DNA from: Aeromonas jandaei
Lineage (GTDB): Bacteria > Pseudomonadota > Gammaproteobacteria > Enterobacterales > Aeromonadaceae
Assembly: GCF_037890695.1 (NCBI RefSeq)
Contig: NZ_CP149571.1
Location: 1,006,001 to 1,070,000, forward strand
Length of the DNA: 64,000 nucleotides
Reading direction: 5' to 3'
The notes below the pieces were generated by a model. It had not been told where the DNA came from and searched no databases. It was given only the letters and a program-made list of their open reading frames with translations. How positions within the stretch are numbered: position 1 is the stretch's first letter; the number at the start of each line of letters is the position of its first letter. The position numbers and the translations under genes are program-made. Positions 55,732-64,000 of this stretch are shown here, one piece after another.

Positions 55732-56895
55732 ATGAACAACTTTACTCTCCATACCCCGACCAAAATCCTGTTCGGCCAGGGGCAGATCGCCCAGCTGCGC
55801 GACCAGCTCCCGAGCGATGCCCGTGTCATGATCACCTACGGTGGCGGCAGCGTGGTACGCAGCGGCCTGCTGGAGCAGATCCGCAGCGAACTGGCTGGCT
55901 TCACTCTGTTTGAATTTGGCGGCATCGAGCCCAACCCGGCCTACGAGACCCTGATGGGCGCCGTGGAGCTGGCCCGTGCCGAGCGGGTCGACTTCCTGCT
56001 GGCCGTTGGCGGTGGCTCGGTGCTCGATGGCACCAAGTTTATCGCCGCTGCCGCGCACTACGATCCGGCCATGGATCCCTGGCACATTCTCGAGACCGTC
56101 GGCAGCGAAGTGCGCTCCGCCATTCCGCTCGGTTCGGTGCTGACCCTGCCGGCAACCGGTTCCGAAATGAACATGGGTGCCGTCATCACCCGTCGCAGCA
56201 GTGGTGACAAGGTGCACTTCTTCTCGCCGTTCGTGATGCCGCGCTTTGCCGTGCTCGATCCGGTGCTCACCTACACCCTGCCCGAGCGTCAGGTGGCGAA
56301 CGGAGTGGTGGATGCTTTCGTCCACATCGTGGAGCAGTACCTCACCTATCCGGTCAACGCCAAGGTGCAGGATCGCTTCGCCGAAGGCTTGTTGCTGACC
56401 CTGATTGAAGAGGGCCCCAAGGCGCTGGCCGAACCGCACAACTATGAGGTGCGCGCCAACATCATGTGGAGTGCCACCATGGCGCTGAACGGCCTGATCG
56501 GTGCCGGTGTGCCGCAGGACTGGGCTACCCACATGCTGGGTCACGAGCTGACCGCTCTGCATGGCCTTGACCATGCCCAGACTCTGGCAGCCGTGCTGCC
56601 CGCCCTGCTGCAGGCCAAGCGCAAACAGAAGCATGCCAAGCTGCTGCAATACGCCGAGCGGGTGTGGGGTCTGCACAGCGGCAGCGAAGCGGAGCGCATC
56701 GACGATGCCATCGCCGCGACCCGCGACTTCTTCGAGCGGATGGGGGTCAAGACCCGGCTGCGCGACTACGGTCTCAAAGATCTGGGTATCGATACCCTGA
56801 TCGGCAAGCTGGGTGAGCACGGCATGAGCCGTCTGGGCGAGCACGGCGATATCGATCTGGTGCAGAGTCAGCATATTTATGAAGCTGCCTGGTAA
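55732..56895 (+). CDS. yqhD: NADPH-dependent aldehyde reductase YqhD
   Basis: A 387-residue iron/zinc-containing alcohol dehydrogenase that reduces short and toxic aldehydes with NADPH. NADP site: YGGGSVVRSG and AVGGGSVLDGTKFIAAAA. Metal site: NGVVDAFVHIVEQY, THMLGHELTALHGLDHAQTLA. The start at 55732 (MNNFTLHTPTKILFG) reproduces the Escherichia coli start and length exactly and has AGAAGAAGG upstream. The neighbouring AraC gene is its likely regulator. Confidence 0.95.
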   Translation: MNNFTLHTPTKILFGQGQIAQLRDQLPSDARVMITYGGGSVVRSGLLEQIRSELAGFTLFEFGGIEPNPAYETLMGAVELARAERVDFLLAVGGGSVLDGTKFIAAAAHYDPAMDPWHILETVGSEVRSAIPLGSVLTLPATGSEMNMGAVITRRSSGDKVHFFSPFVMPRFAVLDPVLTYTLPERQVANGVVDAFVHIVEQYLTYPVNAKVQDRFAEGLLLTLIEEGPKALAEPHNYEVRANIMWSATMALNGLIGAGVPQDWATHMLGHELTALHGLDHAQTLAAVLPALLQAKRKQKHAKLLQYAERVWGLHSGSEAERIDDAIAATRDFFERMGVKTRLRDYGLKDLGIDTLIGKLGEHGMSRLGEHGDIDLVQSQHIYEAAW

Positions 56896-56937
56896 AAGCC
56901 CCGAAGCGGGCGCCAACCGGCGAAACGATTGAATATC

Positions 56938-56974
56938 GAGGGCCGCCTCCTGCCAGCTGGCGGGAGTGCGGCCC
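56938..56974 (+). terminator. Terminator-like hairpin after yqhD
   Basis: Outer stem AGGGCCGC/GCGGCCCT with an inner CTCC/GGAG-type stem; a moderate T-rich tract follows. Confidence 0.65.
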
Positions 56975-56976
56975 TG

Positions 56977-57402
56977 TCATTGTTGTGAAATTGTTATTTT
57001 TCGGCCTTTGCCGCAGCCGTACAGAGCTCCGGCGCATTTCGTAAGAACAAAAAACGCTAAGATAGAGAGCCGGTGAAACATTTTTTTTGACTGGTTGGAT
57101 CACTTTTTTCAGCCGTTTTTACTGGTATAAGCCTCTAATTTGGTTTGTTTTTTTTAATCCTCGGCGGGGATGGGCTGAAATCTGTACGCGTGCTGTCGGG
57201 CGTGCGGTTGTAATAAAACTCCAAAATTTGATACTAATCACCTTCGCGCCTGAAAAGCGGGGGCCTGACCATGACAGGAGGTTGAGGTAAAGCCTACTGA
57301 TTTTCATAACAAAGAGCCCAAGACCTGCACTTTGGTCATGTCTTGTTTCGCCAGAAATGAGACACTGGGCAGCGATTGTTTATTAACCATCAGGGAATAG
57401 TC
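56977..57402 (+). promoter_or_regulatory. Long upstream region of pntA
   Basis: About 425 bases with T-rich stretches but no gene I can support. An open frame at 57087-57290 lacks a ribosome site. The region should hold the pntAB promoter and a long leader; I do not see a clear operator. Confidence 0.4.
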
Positions 57403-58929
57403 ATGCAGATTGGAATACCGAGAGAGAGTCTCGTCGGTGAGACCCGGGTCGCAGCGACCCCGGCTACCGTCGAGCAGCTGAAAAAGCTCGGCTTCGAGGT
57501 CGCCATCGAGACCGGCGCAGGCCTGTCGGCCAGCTTCGATGATGCCGCCTTCGAGGCTGCCGGTGCCAGCGTGGTGCCGAATGTCTGGCAAGCCGACCTT
57601 ATCTTCAAGGTCAATGCGCCGACCGATGCCGAGATCGCACAAATTAAAGATGGCGCCACTCTGATTAGCTTCATCTGGCCTGCCCAGAACCCCGAGCTGG
57701 TCAAGAAGCTGTCCGAGCGCAACATCAATGTAATGGCGATGGATATGGTGCCGCGGATCTCCCGTGCCCAGTCCCTCGATGCCCTCTCTTCCATGGCCAA
57801 CATCGGTGGCTATCGTGCCGTGGTGGAAGCTGCGCACCAGTTCGGTCGCTTCTTCACCGGCCAAATCACTGCTGCCGGCAAAGTGCCGCCTGCCAAGGTA
57901 CTGGTGATCGGTGCCGGCGTAGCCGGTCTGGCTGCCATCGGTACTGCCGGTTCCCTCGGTGCCATCGTGCGTGCCTTCGATACCCGTCTGGAAGTGGCCG
58001 AGCAGATCGAGTCCATGGGTGGCGAGTTCCTCAAGCTCGACTTCGGCGGTGAGGATGGTTCCTCCTCCGATGGTTACGCCAAAGTGATGAGCGAAGAGTT
58101 CATCAAGGCCGAGATGGAGCTGTTTGCCCAGCAGGCCAAAGAGGTGGACATCATCATCACCACCGCCCTGATCCCGGGCAAGCCGGCTCCCAAGCTGATC
58201 ACCAAAGAGATGGTCGACAGCATGAAGCCGGGCTCCGTCATCGTGGACATGGCCGCTCAGGCCGGCGGCAACTGTGAATACACAGTGCCGGGCGAACTGC
58301 ATGTCACCGCCAACGGCGTCAAGGTGATCGGTTACACCGATCTGCCGGGTCGCCTGCCTGCCCAATCCTCCCAGCTCTACGGTACCAACCTGGTCAACCT
58401 GATGAAGCTGATGTGCAAGGAGAAGGACGGCAACGTTGCTATCGACTTCGAAGACGTGGTTCAGCGCAACATGACGGTAATCCAGGCCGGTGAAGTGACC
58501 TTCCCGCCGCCCGCCATCTCGGTCTCTGCCGCCCCGCAGAAACCGGCCGCCGCCAAACCGGCAGCCAAGAAGGAAGAGGCCAAGCCTTCCAACAAGAAGT
58601 TCGTGTTCGGTGCTCTCGGCATCGCCGCCTTCGGCTGGATCGCCTCCGTTGCCCCGGCAGCCTTCCTCTCCCACTTCACCGTATTCATCCTGGCCTGTGT
58701 GGTCGGTTACTACGTGGTGTGGAACGTCTCTCACGCCCTGCACACGCCGCTGATGTCGGTCACCAATGCCATCTCCGGCATTATCGTGGTCGGTGCCCTG
58801 CTGCAGATCGGGCAAGGGTCGACTCTGGTTACCGCATTGGCCTTCATCGCCGTGCTGATTGCCAGTATCAACATCTTCGGCGGCTTCACCGTCACTCAGC
58901 GCATGCTGAAGATGTTCCGTAAGGATTAA
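57403..58929 (+). CDS. pntA: NAD(P) transhydrogenase subunit alpha
   Basis: A 508-residue subunit of the proton-translocating transhydrogenase, which makes NADPH from NADH using the proton gradient. The N-terminal NAD(H)-binding dI domain (AlaDH-like) carries [14 protein letters not shown] and [31 protein letters not shown] proline/alanine/lysine linker (~380-405) leads to four membrane helices of dIIa. The ATG at 57403 has AGGGA upstream. pntB follows 11 bases later. Confidence 0.95.
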   Translation: MQIGIPRESLVGETRVAATPATVEQLKKLGFEVAIETGAGLSASFDDAAFEAAGASVVPNVWQADLIFKVNAPTDAEIAQIKDGATLISFIWPAQNPELVKKLSERNINVMAMDMVPRISRAQSLDALSSMANIGGYRAVVEAAHQFGRFFTGQITAAGKVPPAKVLVIGAGVAGLAAIGTAGSLGAIVRAFDTRLEVAEQIESMGGEFLKLDFGGEDGSSSDGYAKVMSEEFIKAEMELFAQQAKEVDIIITTALIPGKPAPKLITKEMVDSMKPGSVIVDMAAQAGGNCEYTVPGELHVTANGVKVIGYTDLPGRLPAQSSQLYGTNLVNLMKLMCKEKDGNVAIDFEDVVQRNMTVIQAGEVTFPPPAISVSAAPQKPAAAKPAAKKEEAKPSNKKFVFGALGIAAFGWIASVAPAAFLSHFTVFILACVVGYYVVWNVSHALHTPLMSVTNAISGIIVVGALLQIGQGSTLVTALAFIAVLIASINIFGGFTVTQRMLKMFRKD

Positions 58930-58940
58930 GGGGGTTTAAC

Positions 58941-60425
58941 GTGTCTCAAGGACTGGTAACAGCATCCTATATCGTTGCCGCCGTGCTCTTCATCCTCAGT
59001 CTCGCGGGACTGTCGAAGCAAGAGACGGCCAAACATGGCAACCTGTTCGGTATCGCGGGTATGGCCATCGCCCTGATCGCGACCGTGTTCAACCCGGAGA
59101 CCAGTGGTGTTCACTGGATCATTCTGGCCATGGTGATCGGCGGTGCCATCGGCGTGCGTCTGGCGCTCAAGGTCGAAATGACCGAGATGCCCGAGCTGGT
59201 GGCCGTGCTGCACAGCTTCGTGGGTATGGCGGCAGTGCTGGTGGGCTTCAACAGCTTCATCGATCTGCACCCCTCCGCACCGGCTGAAGTGGTTGTCTCC
59301 GTCGGTTCCAACCTGGATGCCACTCTGGCAGCCGCCCGTGCGGCGTTCGAGCAGGCTGCCAGCGTTGCCCAGGTCGAGCACCTGACCGGCGCCATGCTGA
59401 ACATCCACTTGGTCGAGATCTTCCTCGGCGTCTTCATCGGTGCGGTGACTTTCACCGGTTCCGTGGTGGCGTTCGGCAAGCTGCGTGGTCTCATCTCCTC
59501 CAAGCCGCTGATGCTGCCGCACCGCCACAAGCTGAACCTGCTGGCCGTGGTCGCCTCTCTGGCCCTGATGGTCTACTTCGTCAACGCCGGTGGCTCCACC
59601 TTCGCTCTGCTGGTGATGACCCTGATCGCCTTCGCCTTTGGCTGGCATCTGGTTGCCTCCATCGGCGGTGCCGACATGCCGGTCGTGGTCTCCATGCTGA
59701 ACTCCTACTCCGGTTGGGCGGCGGCGGCGGCGGGCTTCATGCTCTCCAATGACCTGCTGATCGTCACCGGTGCCCTGGTGGGTTCCTCCGGTGCCATCCT
59801 CTCTTACATCATGTGCAAGGCGATGAACCGCTCCTTCATCTCCGTGATCGCCGGTGGCTTCGGCTCTGATGGCGTGGCCTCCACGGCTGATCAGGAGATG
59901 GGCGAATACCGCGAAACCAGCGCCGAGGAAGTGGCTGACCTGCTGAAGAACTCCAGCTCCGTCATCATCACCCCGGGCTACGGTATGGCGGTGGCGCAGG
60001 CTCAGTATCCGGTTGCCGAGATCACCCAGAAGCTGCGTGACCGCGGCGTCAAGGTACGCTTCGGTATCCACCCGGTTGCCGGTCGTCTGCCTGGCCACAT
60101 GAACGTGCTGCTGGCGGAAGCGAAAGTACCGTATGACATCGTGCTGGAAATGGACGAGATCAACGAGGACTTCGCCGATACCGATACCGTGTTGGTGATC
60201 GGTGCCAACGACACCGTCAACCCGGCCGCGATGGAAGATCCGGGCAGCCCGATCGCCGGTATGCCGGTGCTGGAAGTGTGGAAAGCGCAGAACGTCATCG
60301 GCTTCAAGCGCTCCATGAACACTGGCTACGCCGGTGTCCAGAACCCGCTGTTCTTCAAGGAAAATACCCAGATGCTGTTTGGCGATGCCAAGGCCAGCGT
60401 CGAGGCAATCCTGAAAGCACTGTAA
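58941..60425 (+). CDS. pntB: NAD(P) transhydrogenase subunit beta
   Basis: A 494-residue partner subunit with the dIIb membrane domain and the NADP(H)-binding dIII domain ([66 protein letters not shown]). The start is GTG. It is about 32 residues longer than the 462-residue Escherichia coli protein; the extra segment lies near residues 110-145, between membrane helices ([20 protein letters not shown]). The rest is highly conserved. Confidence 0.95.
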   Translation: MSQGLVTASYIVAAVLFILSLAGLSKQETAKHGNLFGIAGMAIALIATVFNPETSGVHWIILAMVIGGAIGVRLALKVEMTEMPELVAVLHSFVGMAAVLVGFNSFIDLHPSAPAEVVVSVGSNLDATLAAARAAFEQAASVAQVEHLTGAMLNIHLVEIFLGVFIGAVTFTGSVVAFGKLRGLISSKPLMLPHRHKLNLLAVVASLALMVYFVNAGGSTFALLVMTLIAFAFGWHLVASIGGADMPVVVSMLNSYSGWAAAAAGFMLSNDLLIVTGALVGSSGAILSYIMCKAMNRSFISVIAGGFGSDGVASTADQEMGEYRETSAEEVADLLKNSSSVIITPGYGMAVAQAQYPVAEITQKLRDRGVKVRFGIHPVAGRLPGHMNVLLAEAKVPYDIVLEMDEINEDFADTDTVLVIGANDTVNPAAMEDPGSPIAGMPVLEVWKAQNVIGFKRSMNTGYAGVQNPLFFKENTQMLFGDAKASVEAILKAL

Positions 60426-60448
60426 GTGCCATTCAGAGAGTGGATATC

Positions 60449-60472
60449 AAGGAGGCTTCGGCCTCCTTTTTT
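60449..60472 (+). terminator. Terminator of pntAB
   Basis: Stem AAGGAGGC/GCCTCCTT with a TTCG tetraloop and a T-run. Confidence 0.9.
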
Positions 60473-60523
60473 ATTGCCCATCCCTTGTATATCCTCAATC
60501 CATACGGACCATGAGGGATCTCC

Positions 60524-61303
60524 ATGATGTGGTGTCAGGGTTGGCGAAGGATCGGGTGTTACGGTTGGTTGCTGGCCTCCCTGCTTGGTGCCGGTTTGGC
60601 GGCTGCGGCGGACAAACCGCCGACCCTGACGCTGCTGACCGAGCTGTGGCCGCCCTACGTGATGCGTGATGAGGGTGGTCGACTGGTGGGGGCCGATCTC
60701 GATCTGGCTTGTGCCGTGCTGCAGCAGCTTGGCTATCGCACCGAAATCAGGGTGCTCCCCTGGAAGCGGGTATTGCAGCAGGCGATGCTGCGCGAAGGAG
60801 ATGCGGTGATCGATATCTTCTATGTCGAGGCCCGCAAGAGCTGGCTCCACTATCCCGAAGAACCGCTCTCCTACAGTGGCGAGGTACTCTTCTATCCGGT
60901 GGATCGCCCGCTCCACGTTGCCCGGCTGGCCGACCTCAAGGGGTTGCGGGTCGGCATTCAGGCCGACTATGCCTACAGCAAATCCTTTCTGACCGATACC
61001 GGGGTGATCCGGGTGCCGATGACGGGAGAGGGGAATGCCGTCAAGCAGCTCCACCTGATGATGGCGGGCAGGCTGGACGGGGTGGTGCTCAACGAGCTGG
61101 TCGGGCGCTATCTGTTGCACACCCAGGGGCTGCAGGATCAGGTGAGCCACGGCTCCTATATGTTGACTGACGATAGCCGCAACTTTCTCGGATTTACCCA
61201 CAAACCCGGCCACGATCAGCTGGCTATCCGTTTCTCTGCCGCCCTGAAACAGTTCAAGCAGACCCCCGCCTACAAGCAGCTGCTGGCCCGCTATCACCTC
61301 TAG
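60524..61303 (+). CDS. Periplasmic substrate-binding protein (family 3 type)
   Basis: A 259-residue exported binding protein. A signal peptide (about residues 1-28, ending AAAA-DKPP) precedes the SBP_bac_3 fold: LLTELWPPYVMRDEGGRLVGADLDLACAVLQQLGY is the usual first lobe with the ligand-contact region. No permease or ATPase genes adjoin it, so it may be an orphan receptor or enzyme-like member of the kind common in Aeromonas and Shewanella. Ligand unknown. Confidence 0.82.
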   Translation: MMWCQGWRRIGCYGWLLASLLGAGLAAAADKPPTLTLLTELWPPYVMRDEGGRLVGADLDLACAVLQQLGYRTEIRVLPWKRVLQQAMLREGDAVIDIFYVEARKSWLHYPEEPLSYSGEVLFYPVDRPLHVARLADLKGLRVGIQADYAYSKSFLTDTGVIRVPMTGEGNAVKQLHLMMAGRLDGVVLNELVGRYLLHTQGLQDQVSHGSYMLTDDSRNFLGFTHKPGHDQLAIRFSAALKQFKQTPAYKQLLARYHL

Positions 61304-61583
61304 GCGGGCCCGCCCTCTGTGCGTTGCCTCACAATTTGTCGCACTTTGTTAAAAGACGGGCATAATGGCGCTGAAAAAAGCGATATTGCGCAACTTAATT
61401 TGATTTTATTGATATTAGAATCAAATCTAGTTGATTTGCATGGAGCTGCCATCAGGCGGCTACCTCTCTCGCGACGCCGTTGCGGCGCGCCCCGAATTGA
61501 TGCTGACCCCGGGTCACCCTTTTTTGCCATGCTGTTGCCTGTGGCGATGACAGGCATTGCGCCACCAAGATGAGATTGCACAG
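61304..61583 (+). promoter_or_regulatory. Control region of the cysteine desulfidase gene with an inverted repeat
   Basis: An AT-rich patch in otherwise GC-rich DNA carries ATTTGATT at 61398-61405 and its exact complement AATCAAAT at 61419-61426. The centres are 21 bases apart, two helical turns, so a dimeric or tetrameric regulator could bind. It lies about 160-185 bases before the ATG. Confidence 0.45.
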
Positions 61584-62870
61584 ATGAAAGCACAATGGAC
61601 CGACTTTATTACCCTGCTCAAGCGTGAAGTGGTGCCGGCCCTTGGCTGCACCGAGCCGATGTCGGTCGCCCTGGCTGCGGCCAACTGCCGCAAGCTGCTG
61701 GGGCAGGATCCGACCCGTATCAGTGTCTGGGTCAGCGGCAACCTGTTCAAGAACGGCATGGGGGTCGGGGTGCCGGGCACCGGCATGATCGGTCTGCCGG
61801 TGGCCGCTGCGGTCGGCATCACAGGGGGCAATCCCGATGCCGGGCTGGAGGTGCTCAAGACTCTCACTTCAGAGCAGGTGGAAGCCGCCAAGGCGCTGCT
61901 GCCCGCCATCAAGGTGGACGTGAAGGATGTGCCGGACGTGCTCTACGCCGAGGTGCTGGCCGAGGTGGATGGTCACAGCGCCCGGGTGGTGATCTGCACC
62001 GACCACACCCGCATCATCCTGATGGAGAAGGATGGCGAGGTGCTGATGCAGCAGGACAACGCACCCGGTGTGCAGATCCAGGCTGCTCCTTCCAGCAAGC
62101 CTGCCATGACCCTGCGCGAGATCGTCGATTTTGCCCTGCAGGTACCGCTGGCGGAGATCGACTTCATCCGGGAGGCGGCCACCATGAATCAGGCGCTGGC
62201 GGACGAAGGGCTGCAGGGATATGGCCTGCGCATCGGCAAGATCCTCACCGAGCAGGTGGAGCGCAAGCTGCTCTCCGATGACCTGATGACGCTGGCGATG
62301 CGCCTCTCCTCCGCTGCTTCCGATGCGCGGATGGATGGTGCCATGCTGCCCGCCATGTCCAACTCCGGCTCCGGCAATCAGGGCATTGCCGCCACCATGC
62401 CGGTGGTCGCTGCCGCCCGCTTCCTCAAGGCGAGCGACGAGCAGCTGACCCGGGCGCTGGTGATGAGCCATCTGGTGGCCATCTACATCAAGACTTATCA
62501 GAACAAGCTGTCGGCCCTCTGCGCCGCCAGCACCGCCGCCATGGGCTCCGGTGCGGCCATCACCTGGCTGCTGGGTGGCCAGTTCGAGCAGATCAGCCAC
62601 TGCATCAACAACATGATTGGCGATGTCTCCGGCATCATCTGTGACGGCGCCGGCAGCGCCTGCTCCATGAAGGTCTCTACCTCCACCTCGGCGGCGGTGA
62701 AATCCTCGCTGATGGCCATCAACAACCTGCATGTGCCCCAGAGTGAGGGGATCGTCTCCGACGATGTGAACCAGACCATCGCCAATCTGGGCCGCCTCTC
62801 CAAAGAGGGGATGCTGGATACGGATATCGAGATCATCAACATCATGCGAGCGAAACAGCAGAAGCCATAA
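61584..62870 (+). CDS. cyuA: L-cysteine desulfidase family protein (CyuA/YhaM, serine dehydratase alpha-like)
   Basis: A 428-residue UPF0597/CyuA-family enzyme that probably breaks cysteine down to pyruvate, ammonia and sulfide using an oxygen-labile iron-sulfur cluster. Cysteines lie in VVPALGCTEPMSVALAAAN, SALCAAST, SHCINNMIGDVSGIICDGAGSACSMK. SDARMDGAMLPAMSNSGSGNQGI is the family signature. The ATG at 61584 is chosen over a TTG nine codons upstream. A cystine symporter gene follows, which supports cysteine as the substrate. Confidence 0.85.
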   Translation: MKAQWTDFITLLKREVVPALGCTEPMSVALAAANCRKLLGQDPTRISVWVSGNLFKNGMGVGVPGTGMIGLPVAAAVGITGGNPDAGLEVLKTLTSEQVEAAKALLPAIKVDVKDVPDVLYAEVLAEVDGHSARVVICTDHTRIILMEKDGEVLMQQDNAPGVQIQAAPSSKPAMTLREIVDFALQVPLAEIDFIREAATMNQALADEGLQGYGLRIGKILTEQVERKLLSDDLMTLAMRLSSAASDARMDGAMLPAMSNSGSGNQGIAATMPVVAAARFLKASDEQLTRALVMSHLVAIYIKTYQNKLSALCAASTAAMGSGAAITWLLGGQFEQISHCINNMIGDVSGIICDGAGSACSMKVSTSTSAAVKSSLMAINNLHVPQSEGIVSDDVNQTIANLGRLSKEGMLDTDIEIINIMRAKQQKP

Positions 62871-62878
62871 GTTTGTAG

Positions 62879-62907
62879 AAACAAAGGGGGCTCAGACCCC
62901 CTTGTTT
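62879..62907 (+). terminator. Terminator of the cysteine desulfidase gene
   Basis: Stem AAACAA-GGGGG / CCCCC-TTGTTT with one bulged A, starting 8 bases after the stop. It separates the gene from the symporter, so the two may be independent units. Confidence 0.75.
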
Positions 62908-63005
62908 ATGTCGTGACGGGTCAGGCCGTCCGACACGGTTGCCAGGGCATGCGTCGTGCTTGCTCTTGTTTCCCGGGCATTGCCCGCTTTTTGGGGGGTC
63001 ATCTC

Positions 63006-64000
63006 ATGACACTTAGCGTTATCGGTAATCTGGCCATTGCGGCCTTCTTGCTGTTCTTCCTCTATCGGTTGCAGCAAAAACATGTGAGCTTCACCCGCCG
63101 GGTGTTTGCCGGTCTGGGGCTGGGTATCCTGTTCGGGGCCGCTCTGCAGCTGCTCTACGGAGCGGGGTCTGCGGTGATTGGCCAGACCATCGACTATCTC
63201 GATATCGTCGGCAGCGGCTATGTGAAGCTGCTGCAGATGATCATCATCCCGCTGATCATGGTCTCCATCATCAGCGCCATTCTCAAGCTCAACGGCGGTA
63301 CCGCCCTTGGCAAGATCAGCGCCATGACCATCGGCGTGCTGATCTTCACCACCGCCATCGCCGCCGGGGCTGGCATCCTGATGTCCAACCTGTTTGGTCT
63401 GACTGCGGAAGGGCTCACTGCCGGTGCTGCGGAAAGCGCTCGTGGTGCTGCGCTGCAGAGCACCCTCGGCAGCGTCGAGAGCATGTCCTTTGCCAAGATG
63501 GTACTGGAGTTCATTCCGGCCAACCCCTTCCTCGACATGACCGGCGGTCGCAAGACCTCCACCATCGCCGTGGTGATCTTCTCCATCTTCATCGGTCTGT
63601 CGGCTACCGGCATTGCTCGCAAGAAGCCGGAGATCTTCGCCAGCTTCAGCCATTTCATCGCCGTGGCCCACGCCATCGTGATGCGGATGGTGACCCTGGT
63701 GCTGCGCCTGACCCCGTTCGGTGTGCTGGCCCTGATGACCAAGGTGGTATCCGGTTCCAACTACGCTGACATCATCAATCTGCTCAGCTTCGTGATGGCC
63801 TCTTACGGCGCGATTGCCATCATGTTCGCCGTGCACCTGCTGCTGGTCGGCATGGTCGGCATCAACCCGGCTCGCTTCCTCAAGAAGATCACGCCGGTGC
63901 TGGCCTTTGCCTTCACCTCCCGTACCAGTGCGGGCTCCATCCCGATGAACGTGCAGACCCAGACCAAGTCGCTGGGTATTCCGGAGGGGATCGCCAACTT
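63006..64000 (+). CDS. tcyP: L-cystine:cation symporter (TcyP/YdjN type), 3' end missing
   Basis: The window contains 331 codons of a dicarboxylate/amino acid:cation symporter family protein; relatives have about 460. The N-terminus and the segments DIVGSGYVKLLQMIIIPLIMVSIISAI, LTPFGVLALMTKVVSGSNYADII and FAFTSRTSAGSIPMNVQTQT are close to Escherichia coli YdjN (TcyP), a cystine importer. The frame is open to the last base. The ATG at 63006 begins the first helix. Next to a cysteine desulfidase, it suggests cystine uptake for breakdown. Confidence 0.88.
   Translation, partial: MTLSVIGNLAIAAFLLFFLYRLQQKHVSFTRRVFAGLGLGILFGAALQLLYGAGSAVIGQTIDYLDIVGSGYVKLLQMIIIPLIMVSIISAILKLNGGTALGKISAMTIGVLIFTTAIAAGAGILMSNLFGLTAEGLTAGAAESARGAALQSTLGSVESMSFAKMVLEFIPANPFLDMTGGRKTSTIAVVIFSIFIGLSATGIARKKPEIFASFSHFIAVAHAIVMRMVTLVLRLTPFGVLALMTKVVSGSNYADIINLLSFVMASYGAIAIMFAVHLLLVGMVGINPARFLKKITPVLAFAFTSRTSAGSIPMNVQTQTKSLGIPEGIAN

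Noticed and set aside
54142-56916. One 924-codon frame joining the lipocalin to sequence antisense to yqhD
   Set aside because: Only the last 170 codons are the lipocalin; the rest reads through the AraC and yqhD genes in wrong frames.
57087-57290. 67-codon ORF upstream of pntA
   Set aside because: No ribosome site or family resemblance; more likely a leader or promoter region.

Overview
The window is a stretch of core chromosome from a gammaproteobacterium, almost certainly Aeromonas or a close relative. The evidence is a high-GC, densely packed layout with enterobacterial/Vibrio-like gene sets (glnALG, trkAH-rsmB-fmt-def, smg-topoisomerase zinc finger-purE-tsaC-hemF-aroE, engB-yihI-hemN, pyrBI, pntAB). 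I see no prophage, insertion sequence, CRISPR array or rRNA operon.

Layout. 1-5.6 kb: end of an mmsA-type dehydrogenase, a class I glutamine amidotransferase, cysB, a PfkB kinase, nsrR and a NapF-like ferredoxin. 5.7-9.2 kb: a small membrane protein, rmuC, an AT-rich methyltransferase and add. 9.3-14.3 kb: the nitrogen module glnG-glnL, a DUF4124 protein and glnA, with a visible sigma54 promoter and paired NtrC sites. 14.3-29.3 kb: typA, trkH, trkA, rsmB, fmt, def on one side; a LysM protein, dprA, smg, a zinc-finger protein, purE, tsaC, hemF, aroE and a DUF1488 protein on the other.

29.4-35.5 kb is the most interesting part. Around engB, cytochrome c4, yihI, a DUF2489 protein and hemN, the large 'empty' gaps hold non-coding RNAs: Spot 42 (spf), a possible unnamed sRNA just after it, and two separate GGA-rich RNAs of the CsrB/CsrC family on opposite strands. 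Each of the two has its own promoter, its own terminator and an upstream UvrY-like box. They should act together by sequestering CsrA. One lies where Escherichia coli has csrC.

35.5-44.9 kb: a small ParA ATPase with a ribbon-helix-helix-like partner (type Ib-like partition cassette), a small secreted protein, the arginine deiminase pathway (arcA, arcC, ornithine carbamoyltransferase, YfcC-type transporter) with an ArgR-family repressor, and pyrBI with an intact pyrL-type leader peptide and attenuator. 44.9-54.7 kb: a frameshifted gene, tRNA-Trp, a PSD/PsiD-like decarboxylase, LysR and VOC proteins, a chemoreceptor, a probable pyroglutamate module (DUF969-DUF979-pcp-gamma-glutamylcyclotransferase) and a lipocalin. 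54.7-64 kb: an AraC regulator divergent from yqhD, pntAB, a periplasmic binding protein, then a cysteine module (CyuA-like desulfidase and a TcyP-like cystine symporter cut by the window end).

Functions are assigned from recognisable family sequence and motifs. Sites and RNAs are assigned from sequence pattern and geometry. No database search was possible.
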